A stretch of 10,295 nt of DNA, from NCBI GenBank assembly GCA_023356515.1, contig JAKQYG010000108.1, forward strand, positions 1 to 10,295, written 5' to 3'. This DNA comes from Trichodesmium sp. MAG_R04. GTDB taxonomy: Bacteria; Cyanobacteriota; Cyanobacteriia; Cyanobacteriales; Microcoleaceae. Below the pieces are notes generated by a model that searched no databases, was not told the origin of the DNA, and saw only the letters and a program-made list of their open reading frames with translations. Positions 1-6,381 of this stretch are shown here, piece after piece; position 1 is the stretch's first letter, and each line of letters begins with the position of its first letter. The translations under genes and the position numbers were made by a program.

Positions 1-1146
1 GTCAATCTTACCTGCCTCTACTAATTTTTTCAATACAGCAATAGTTGTACCACCTGCTGTTTCAGTAAAGATACCTTCTGTTTCTGCTAATAATTTAATA
101 CCTTCAATAATTTCAGCATCAGTCACAGACTCAATATTACCGTTTGTTTTGCGCGCTAGTTCTAATGCGTAGATACCATCTGCGGGGTTGCCAATAGCAA
201 TTGACTTGGCAATAGTATTAGGTTTAACTGGATTAATAAAATCACGACCTTCTTTAAATGCTTTCGCTACTGGAGAACAACCTTCAGCTTGCGCTCCACT
301 GAAACGAACTGCTTTATCCTCTACTAAACCGACTTTGACGAACTCTTTGAACCCCTTATAGATTTTGGTGTAGAGAGAACCAGAAGCAATAGGAGCAACC
401 ACATGATCTGGTAGTTGCCATCCTAGTTGTTCGGCTACTTCAAAACCAAGAGTTTTTGAACCTTCAGAATAGTAAGGGCGGAGATTAATATTTACAAAAC
501 CCCAACCATAACTATTTGCCACTTCACAACATAGGCGGTTTACTTGGTCGTAGTTTCCTTTCACTGCCATAACTGTTGGGTTATAGATCAAGGTACCAAG
601 AATTTTACCTGCTTCTAAGTCAGCAGGAATAAATACACAACATTCTAATCCAGCTTTGGCCGCAATGGCTGCAGTAGAGTTAGCTAAGTTCCCTGTACTT
701 GCACAGGATACTGTGGAAAAACCTAATTCTCTAGCGCGACTCAGAGCAACTGATACTACCCTATCTTTGAAACTAAGGGTCGGCATATTTACTGCATCAT
801 TTTTAATATAGAGATTTTTCAGACCCAAGCGACGCGCTAAACGTTCCGATTTTACTAGGGGAGTCATGCCCGTTCCTACATCTATAACGTTATCTGTTTC
901 TACTGGTAAGAAATGACGATAACGCCAGATAGACTGAGGACCTGCTTCAATTGTGGCCCGACTTACTATTTTACTAATCTTTTCATAATTATATTTAACT
1001 TCTAGAGGGCCAAAGCATACGTCTTCACATATATGTTTTGCTTCTAAAGCATACTCTTCTCCACATTCTTTGCACTTGAGGTTTTCTATAGCTGTAGCTG
1101 TGTTTGTAGTTTGGATTTTATTGTGAATTGTTTTGGCTTGGGTCAT
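1..1146 (-). CDS. thrC: Threonine synthase, 3' end cut by window edge
   Basis: PLP-dependent enzyme that converts O-phosphohomoserine to threonine and phosphate in the cytoplasm, the last step of threonine synthesis. The reverse strand reads open from ATG at 1146 to the window edge, giving 382 residues; the family is usually somewhat over 400, so only the C-terminal tail is missing. The PLP lysine is K127 in SFKDR, and S150-TGN begins the substrate/phosphate loop (CASTGNLANS). A cysteine cluster at the N-terminus (C25, C28, C40, C44) looks like the small zinc-ribbon-like segment seen in some threonine synthases. TETAGGTT near residue 361 is also typical of this fold. The start is supported by a candidate promoter about 45-55 bases upstream; a purine-rich AGGGAATAAAG precedes the ATG. 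It lies downstream of the sulfur-carrier gene on the same strand with a 266-base gap, so it probably has its own transcript. The identification is secure; regulation is inferred. Confidence 0.95.
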   Translation of the reverse strand, partial: MTQAKTIHNKIQTTNTATAIENLKCKECGEEYALEAKHICEDVCFGPLEVKYNYEKISKIVSRATIEAGPQSIWRYRHFLPVETDNVIDVGTGMTPLVKSERLARRLGLKNLYIKNDAVNMPTLSFKDRVVSVALSRARELGFSTVSCASTGNLANSTAAIAAKAGLECCVFIPADLEAGKILGTLIYNPTVMAVKGNYDQVNRLCCEVANSYGWGFVNINLRPYYSEGSKTLGFEVAEQLGWQLPDHVVAPIASGSLYTKIYKGFKEFVKVGLVEDKAVRFSGAQAEGCSPVAKAFKEGRDFINPVKPNTIAKSIAIGNPADGIYALELARKTNGNIESVTDAEIIEGIKLLAETEGIFTETAGGTTIAVLKKLVEAGKID

Positions 1147-1197
1147 TTTCTTTATTCCCTAATTCATTCATCTTAAAGTTCTTTCGAATTGTTTGAA

Positions 1198-1226
1198 ATA
1201 TTAGCATGGGTTAAAATTACCGTCAA
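1198..1226 (-). promoter_or_regulatory. Candidate sigma70-type promoter of thrC
   Basis: On the minus strand TTGACG (1226-1221) is separated by exactly 17 bases from TAATAT (1203-1198). The -35 matches consensus at 5 of 6 positions and the -10 at 4 of 6. Predicted transcription would start near 1191, leaving a leader of about 45 bases before the thrC ATG. Seen by eye only; no start-site data. Confidence 0.5.
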
Positions 1227-1231
1227 CTATA

Positions 1232-1250
1232 CCCGACAAAAATAGTCGGG
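1232..1250. promoter_or_regulatory. Perfect inverted repeat abutting the thrC promoter
   Basis: CCCGAC (1232-1237) and GTCGGG (1245-1250) are perfect reverse complements around a 7-base AT spacer. In an AT-rich intergenic region this GC-rich dyad stands out. It lies about 5 bases upstream of the putative -35 of thrC, where an activator or repressor could bind. Neither strand has a T-tract after it, so a terminator for the upstream gene is less likely. Confidence 0.45.
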
Positions 1251-1412
1251 ATTAAACTTAGGAGCTATTTTTCTGGATAAAATACTACATATAAGTGATT
1301 TGCTTTAAGCTTAATTAGCTATATTTATTTCCAATAAATGTAGCATTTTCTTTTTGAAAACTCCTTTAAATATTTATAGATACCCAAGAAATTATATTTT
1401 CTAAAAAAATAT

Positions 1413-1691
1413 CTAAATTCTAAATATATTGGTCCCACCACTGACTGGAGGAATTAGTACTACTTCGTCCCCATTTTGAAGAATAGTTTCTGGTGGGACA
1501 AAGTTGAGGTTAATCCCAAATTTTGTAGTATCTCGCCACTTTTCTAGTTCGGGGTGTTGACTGATGATGTTTTCTAGGAGTTGAGATACTGATGTTCCAG
1601 GGGAAATACTAAGTTCAACTTCGGGAACTTTATAAGCTTCTTGATAGGCTGCGAATAGCTTCAAAGTGATCGTGATTTTGGGATTATTCAT
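1413..1691 (-). CDS. MoaD/ThiS-like ubiquitin-fold sulfur carrier with C-terminal tail
   Basis: A 92-residue beta-grasp protein of the MoaD/ThiS superfamily. Such proteins are adenylated at a terminal Gly-Gly by an E1-like enzyme, converted to a thiocarboxylate, and donate sulfur for molybdopterin, thiamin, cysteine or homocysteine synthesis. The typical pattern is visible: an N-terminal strand (KITITLKLFAAYQEA), a mid-protein helix (VSQLLENIISQHPEL) and the final GDEVVLIPPVSGG. The diglycine (residues 85-86) is not terminal: TNIFRI follows before a TAG stop. It is encoded upstream of thrC on the same strand, 68 bases after a CAP-domain gene. No Shine-Dalgarno sequence precedes the ATG. The partner pathway cannot be named: adjacency to thrC suggests amino-acid or sulfur metabolism rather than molybdopterin (inference). 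Family call is firm, role is not. Confidence 0.85.
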   Translation of the reverse strand: MNNPKITITLKLFAAYQEAYKVPEVELSISPGTSVSQLLENIISQHPELEKWRDTTKFGINLNFVPPETILQNGDEVVLIPPVSGGTNIFRI

Positions 1692-1759
1692 AATTTAGGG
1701 AGGCAAAAAAACTATAAATTATTTCTCATTTTGATAATTTTCATCCAGACTTCTCCTAT

Positions 1760-2308
1760 CTACCTGGTTTTAATAAAAAGCTGATTGAAGTAATATGTTC
1801 CTCCAGAATTTTTAGCAATACCAATACCAGTTAAATTATAATCACCTACAATATTTTTATGATGACCAGGACTATTAATCCAACCAGCAACAGCTTTTTC
1901 TCCAGGATTACTATAGCCCATATTATTAGCTATGTTTTCAGCAGCACCTTTATAGATAATTTTTTGACTGATTATTTCTACTCTTTCTTGAAATCCATCA
2001 TGGCTAAAAGTTGCTTTTCCCCTAGCCATTTGTTGAGCATGAATTCTTGATTGTTGAGCAATAGTATTATCCCACTGAAGGACGGGTAAATTTTTAGATT
2101 TTCGATATTGATTTATCAGGGAAAAGACTGATTGTTCTAAATCATTAATATTTTGTGAACCTCCTGCATTTGATATGAAAATATTAGTTTTTTTCGGATC
2201 TATAGTTTCTGGCATCTCTGACAAATTTTTGATTGATTTTTGATAATTACAACTGCTCAAAAATATTACCATAATCCAGAAAACTTGTTTGAAATATCTA
2301 TGATTCAT
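1760..2308 (-). CDS. CAP-domain (SCP/PR-1/YkwD-like) lipoprotein
   Basis: A 182-residue predicted lipoprotein. A short basic N-terminus and hydrophobic stretch end in the lipobox LSSC with the lipidated cysteine at C20, so the mature protein should be membrane-anchored outside the cytoplasm. A low-complexity linker (about 21-58) precedes a CAP domain (about 59-182). Family signatures seen are NQYR (67-69 region), SHDGF with H103, AENIA with E124, W143 followed by SPGHHKNI (H149/H150), and GIGIA (161-165). The family's cavity His/Glu residues appear present. Bacterial YkwD-type CAP proteins are secreted and mostly uncharacterised, so no substrate is assigned. It is the first gene of the leftward run and could be co-transcribed with the sulfur-carrier gene 68 bases downstream. 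Confidence 0.9.
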   Translation of the reverse strand: MNHRYFKQVFWIMVIFLSSCNYQKSIKNLSEMPETIDPKKTNIFISNAGGSQNINDLEQSVFSLINQYRKSKNLPVLQWDNTIAQQSRIHAQQMARGKATFSHDGFQERVEIISQKIIYKGAAENIANNMGYSNPGEKAVAGWINSPGHHKNIVGDYNLTGIGIAKNSGGTYYFNQLFIKTR

Positions 2309-2588
2309 AATTTTAATTTATTATGTACTATCTACAACTTCTGTGAGTCTACATGATTTCTGAAGAGCTTTATCAACATTTTTTTTACATAAAACTTTAC
2401 AAAATAGAGAAGTTAAGTTCTGTTCTCTTTTCTAGGAGACTTTTTCCGGATAAAAAGTGTATTGTTTTGAAGACTCAACCAGGGCTTGGTTAACTACCAC
2501 ATTCTATTCCGTCCTCTCCTATGCTCCCGTTCCAAGGTCGGTTTTCATATTTTCTACCTTGCTTTCCTTATTTACAAAACTTTCCGCT

Positions 2589-2604
2589 GTGATAGTGCTA
2601 TCAC
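2589..2604. promoter_or_regulatory. Operator-like dyad GTGATAG-TG-CTATCAC
   Basis: Two perfect 7-base half-sites separated by 2 bases form a 16-base dyad of the size bound by dimeric helix-turn-helix regulators. A further copy of TATCAC lies at 2614-2619, 15 bases after the one at 2599-2604. It sits about 135 bases upstream of the TPR gene ATG. The regulator is unknown. Confidence 0.4.
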
Positions 2605-2715
2605 AAAAATTTTTATCACGGAAATTGAAAAATTGCTGAAGTGCAAGATATTTAACTGTAAAGATGAGACGAAACATTAACTAATAGTTCTGTTCAAGTA
2701 AAAGTAACAGGGCTT

Positions 2716-2724
2716 AAGGGAGGT
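2716..2724 (+). promoter_or_regulatory. Ribosome binding site of the TPR-glycosyltransferase gene
   Basis: AAGGGAGGT is a strong Shine-Dalgarno sequence, unlike the weak or absent ones before the other genes here. It ends 13 bases before ATG 2738 and 16 before the next in-frame ATG at 2741, a rather long spacing. It supports the 2738 start over any later methionine. Confidence 0.6.
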
Positions 2725-2737
2725 AAGAGTTTATACA

Positions 2738-5700
2738 ATGATGAATAATCAAAAGCAAAGTATCAGTTTGGTGGAAATTGCAAATAAATTTAAGGTAAAA
2801 GGGAAATTGGAGGAGGCAATAGCTAATTTTCAAGCTGCTTTAAAGGTTAATCCTGACTGTTCATTAGCATGGAAAGGTTTAGTTGAATCTTATCAAAAAG
2901 TCATTAAAAATCATCCTCAAAAATTAGAAAATTATCAAATATTAGGAGATATTTTTAGAAAAAAAGGTCAGCACCAAGTGGCGATTGACTATTATCATAA
3001 TGCTTTGAAAAATTTCCCAAAAAATGAATTAATTTATGGGTTAATTGGTGATACTTATCGAGAAATTAAGCAGTTTAATGAAGCCATTAATTTTTATCGA
3101 AAGGGAATAGAGTTAAATCCTAAAAATGTTTGGTTGTATCTCAGATTGGGTGAAATTTTTAGAGACCAAGAAAATTTTGAGCAAGCTATTAGTTATTATC
3201 ACCAAGCAATGGAGTTAAATTCTAATAATTCTTTGGTTTATATTAAGTTAGGGGATATTTATAAAAAACAGGGAAATTTAGAAGAGGCAATTAGTTATTA
3301 TCAGGATGGATTAAAAATAGAATTAAGTCCTGATACTTTTTGGTTATATATCAGATTGGGTGGAATTTTCAGAGACCAAGGAAATTGTGAGCAAGCTATT
3401 AGTTATTATCATCAAGCAATGGAGTTGAATTATAATAATTCTTTGGTGTATATTGGATTAGGAGATATTTATAGAAAACAGGGAAATTTAGAAGAGGCGA
3501 TTAGTTATTATCAGGATGGATTAAAAATAGAATTAAGTCCTGATACTGTTTGGCTATATCTAAGATTAGGTGGAATTTTCAGAGACCAAGGGAATTTTGA
3601 GCAAGCTATTAGTTATTATCAACAAGCAATGAAATTGAATCCGGATAATTCCTGGGTTTATATTGGATTAGGAGATATTTATCGAGAACAGGGAAATTTA
3701 GAAGAGGCTATTGTTTATTATCAGGATGGGTTAAACAGAGATTTAAGTCCTAAAAATATTTGGCTATATATTAGATTAGGGGGGGTTTTTCGATTGCAAG
3801 AAAATTTTGAGAAAGCTGTTAGTTATTATCAGGATGGATTAGAAGCTCTTCCACAAGATTATTGGTTACATATAAAATTGGCTGAAGTTTTTCATAAAGT
3901 TGGGAATTTTACCGCAGCAATTACTATTTATAAAAAGGCGATTAAATTACAACCAGACAATTGGGTTGGTTATAAAAATTTAGTTATAGTGAATAGGGAT
4001 GTGGGTGATATTAAGGCGGCTTTAGAAACTTATGAAGCTGCGATAATTTTAAATTCTAATAATCCTAGTATATATGTTAATTTAGCAAATTTTTATCTAA
4101 ATCATTTGCAAAATTTTGAGTCTGCTTTAAGTAATTATGAGAAAGCATTGAAATTAGATTCAAAAAATTTACTTGCCTCCCTCGGAAAAGGAAAAGTATT
4201 GGTTAAATTAGGTAGATTTGAGGTGGCTATAAAATTATTTAGTGAATTAGCTGAAGAGTTTTCGGATCAAACTTTGGTGTGGGAAAATTTAGCTAAAGTT
4301 GCTGAACAACAAAAAAATTGGAAAGTTGCATTAGAAACCTGGGAAATAGGGATAAATAAATTTCCTGAAAATTTATCTTTTTATGTTGCTAAAGGTAATG
4401 TATTAATTGAATTAGGTAGGTTGAAGGAAGCAGAAGATGTCTTTAATGATGTATTGGAAAAATTTCCCTATCAATCTGATGGTTTATGTGGTTTAGCTGG
4501 GGTATTAGAAAGGCAACAAAAGTGGGAGCTAGCATTAAAAATGTGGCAAGAAGTCATTGAAAAGTTTCCTAAACATATTATTGCTTATATGCGTTGTGGT
4601 GAGATTTTGATGAAGTTGGAAAAATTCCCAGAAGCGGAGTCAATTTTTCAGGAATTGTCCCAATATTCTAATGAAGGTTATCTCGGTTTAGGTAATTTAT
4701 ATTTTCGTCAATCCAAATATCAAGTAGCTATTGATAATTATCAAAAAGCTTGTAGTTCGGGAATAATTTTATCTGCTCATCCTCATTTTTTTCGATGCTT
4801 TTTGACTATTGGTAATTTAGATAAGATAAATGGATTTGTAGATGATTTTATCGCTAAAAAATATATATTTAATCAACATCGCTTGATTAATGAAATTATT
4901 GAAGCTTGTGAATTAGCTACCAAGGGTGAATTGGATGTAGCATGGAATCTTTATCAAATTAATTTAGAAGCTTGTCGAGATTTTTATAGTAAGAATTTAC
5001 TAGAATATTTACAATATAATCACCTTTTATTTATTTTATCTATCTTAAGTATAGTGCGTTCTTGTTTAGCTAATAATCAACCTAAATTTGTTGAATATAT
5101 TATTAATTTCGTGCATCAAAACCAGAAAATATTTGTAATTCAACATATTACTTTGTCAATGATTTATCTATACTTGGGACTTGATTATACAAGCTATAAA
5201 AAATATAAACAAGCGATTATATATCTGCAAAATAGCTTATTATTAAATCCTGAGAATCAGTCTAGCTTATCTCTACTAAAAACTACCCTAAAGCAACAAC
5301 ATAATCATTTTGCATATAAGATGCCTCTACTGGTTAATTCATCTAATAGCAAGATAGCTATTATAATTATTTCCTGCAAAAAAAATCTTGATAAAATCAA
5401 AATTTTGAGAGAAAAACTATATCAAAAAATTAACGTGCCTTACTGTTTCGTAATTGGTGATCCGGGATTAAGTTCTAATTGGCAAAATGAGGGGGATATT
5501 TTATATGTCAAATCTCCTGATAATTATGAATCTTTACCTCTCAAGGTTTTCCAAATATTTCAATGTTTGCATTGTTGTTTTGATTTTCAGGGAGTATTGA
5601 AGTTAGATGATGATACTTGGATTAAAGATATGCCAAGATTTTTAGAATTAATAGATTGTTTATCAACAGAATCTACTTATGATTATATGGGTAATATTAT

Positions 5701-6271
5701 AGGATATTCTATCGGTAGGTCTTGGCATTTTAATAAATGTGAATCTAAATCTGTTGATAATAGTCCTTATGATTTGCCATTTGTGGCGCGATGGTGTGAT
5801 GGTGGGAGTGGATATTTTCTTTCTCGAAAAAGTCTGGAAATTTTATCTGAATATACAATGAAATATCCTGGTTGTTTCCATGGGGAGTTGTATGAAGATG
5901 TGTTAGTAGCAAAGATTTTATATTTGAATGGTATTAAACCTTATGATTTTAATTTACTTAAGTTAGGAATTATTTCTAGTAATATTCAGCCTAATTTACA
6001 AGACTTAGATGCAGATTTTTTTTTAAAAGAGGGGCGAGAAGCTGCTAAACAAGGAGATTTTCAAGTTGCTATTGATAAGTTTCAAAAAGCTCTTGAAATT
6101 GAACCAGACCAACCCCTAAATATTTATAAAAATTTGAGTCAATTTTTTGTCGAAATAAATCAAGTAGAGCGAGCGATCGCTGTCTTAAAAGCAACAAGAG
6201 ATAGATTTCCTGAAGATGCCAGTATTAATCTAAAGTTAGGAAATATTTTAGCTGATAAAGGAGAAACTTAA
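2738..6271 (+). CDS. Large TPR protein with embedded GT31/Fringe-like glycosyltransferase domain
   Basis: A 1177-residue protein with no signal peptide or membrane segment, so probably cytoplasmic. Residues about 8-700 are consecutive TPR units (patterns such as LGDIYRKQGNLEEAISYYQ). Residues about 700-870 are helical and more divergent, with one clear TPR near 820-860. Residues about 872-1090 form a domain resembling beta-1,3-galactosyltransferases (GT31/Galactosyl_T or Fringe): strand KIAIIIISCKK, the metal-binding triad D957-D958-D959 in LKLDDDTW, W1019-C-D-GGSGYFLS, and E1053-D1054-V in YEDVLVAK, equivalent to the conserved EDV of that family. Residues about 1092-1177 are a second TPR block that stops mid-repeat. 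Inside the first block are tandem 210-bp DNA copies. The domain order suggests a glycosyltransferase that uses TPRs to hold a protein or complex (inference). A sulfotransferase follows 110 bases downstream. TPR is certain; the GT31 call rests on motifs only. Confidence 0.85.
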   Translation: MMNNQKQSISLVEIANKFKVKGKLEEAIANFQAALKVNPDCSLAWKGLVESYQKVIKNHPQKLENYQILGDIFRKKGQHQVAIDYYHNALKNFPKNELIYGLIGDTYREIKQFNEAINFYRKGIELNPKNVWLYLRLGEIFRDQENFEQAISYYHQAMELNSNNSLVYIKLGDIYKKQGNLEEAISYYQDGLKIELSPDTFWLYIRLGGIFRDQGNCEQAISYYHQAMELNYNNSLVYIGLGDIYRKQGNLEEAISYYQDGLKIELSPDTVWLYLRLGGIFRDQGNFEQAISYYQQAMKLNPDNSWVYIGLGDIYREQGNLEEAIVYYQDGLNRDLSPKNIWLYIRLGGVFRLQENFEKAVSYYQDGLEALPQDYWLHIKLAEVFHKVGNFTAAITIYKKAIKLQPDNWVGYKNLVIVNRDVGDIKAALETYEAAIILNSNNPSIYVNLANFYLNHLQNFESALSNYEKALKLDSKNLLASLGKGKVLVKLGRFEVAIKLFSELAEEFSDQTLVWENLAKVAEQQKNWKVALETWEIGINKFPENLSFYVAKGNVLIELGRLKEAEDVFNDVLEKFPYQSDGLCGLAGVLERQQKWELALKMWQEVIEKFPKHIIAYMRCGEILMKLEKFPEAESIFQELSQYSNEGYLGLGNLYFRQSKYQVAIDNYQKACSSGIILSAHPHFFRCFLTIGNLDKINGFVDDFIAKKYIFNQHRLINEIIEACELATKGELDVAWNLYQINLEACRDFYSKNLLEYLQYNHLLFILSILSIVRSCLANNQPKFVEYIINFVHQNQKIFVIQHITLSMIYLYLGLDYTSYKKYKQAIIYLQNSLLLNPENQSSLSLLKTTLKQQHNHFAYKMPLLVNSSNSKIAIIIISCKKNLDKIKILREKLYQKINVPYCFVIGDPGLSSNWQNEGDILYVKSPDNYESLPLKVFQIFQCLHCCFDFQGVLKLDDDTWIKDMPRFLELIDCLSTESTYDYMGNIIGYSIGRSWHFNKCESKSVDNSPYDLPFVARWCDGGSGYFLSRKSLEILSEYTMKYPGCFHGELYEDVLVAKILYLNGIKPYDFNLLKLGIISSNIQPNLQDLDADFFLKEGREAAKQGDFQVAIDKFQKALEIEPDQPLNIYKNLSQFFVEINQVERAIAVLKATRDRFPEDASINLKLGNILADKGET
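3131..3838 (+). repeat. 210-bp in-frame tandem repeats encoding paired TPRs
   Basis: Units begin with a TGG-initiated segment at 3131, 3341, 3551 and 3761, exactly 210 bases apart (70 residues: two 34-residue TPRs plus two residues). Units 1-3 cover residues 132-201, 202-271 and 272-341. Units 1 and 2 are nearly identical at their 3' ends: 3271-3340 versus 3481-3550 differ at 2 of 70 bases. Unit 3 is more diverged. Unit 4 is shortened after about 70 bases and continues with second-half sequence. Confidence 0.9.
6173..6180. repeat. HIP1 octamer GCGATCGC
   Basis: The highly iterated palindrome of cyanobacterial genomes. Other copies lie at 8316-8323 and 8840-8847 in the desaturase gene. Their presence supports the cyanobacterial assignment. 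Confidence 0.9.
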
Positions 6272-6328
6272 TCTGCTATAAAATATTACACTCAGGCACT
6301 ATAAATAGATCTCAATCAACCACTCTAA
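6272..6328 (+). pseudogene. Decayed continuation of the last TPR after the stop codon
   Basis: In the same frame as the TPR gene, directly after its TAA (6269-6271), the sequence reads S-AIKYYTQAL, a stop at 6302-6304, then IDLNQPL and another stop at 6326-6328. This is the second helix of a TPR (compare AIDKFQKALEIEPDQPL earlier in the same protein) interrupted by TAA where Q/E/K codons would be expected. It indicates the gene was once longer. Beyond 6328 no TPR character remains. Confidence 0.75.
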
Positions 6329-6381
6329 TTCTTTTATTTCTTGCCCTATGATATGACTTTTTAATTTTTACTTAAAAAAAT

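Larger units (their letters stand above)
2309..2737. other. 429-base divergent intergenic region without a supported gene
   Basis: It separates the leftward CAP lipoprotein from the rightward TPR gene and should contain promoters for both, but I find no convincing -35/-10 pair. It holds a hairpin ACTTTTT-CCGGAT-AAAAAGT (2439-2458), a tight dyad at 2589-2604 and a Shine-Dalgarno at 2716-2724. Two overlapping plus-strand open frames of about 60 codons have no recognisable protein character. Confidence 0.6.

Noticed and set aside
1232..1250. Dyad as an intrinsic terminator of the sulfur-carrier gene
   Set aside because: No T-tract follows the stem on the minus strand; the promoter-proximal position favours a regulatory site.
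1859..2050. Open frame on the plus strand, 63 codons
   Set aside because: It lies entirely antisense to the CAP-domain lipoprotein, whose motifs are convincing. Its product has no recognisable features.
2457..2680. Two overlapping plus-strand frames of 60 and 64 codons
   Set aside because: They overlap each other in different frames, have no ribosome binding site and no domain-like pattern. The region is better read as intergenic.
3131..3838. Regular repeats as a CRISPR array
   Set aside because: The period is 210 bp, the repeats stay in frame and encode TPRs, and no short-repeat/spacer pattern is present.
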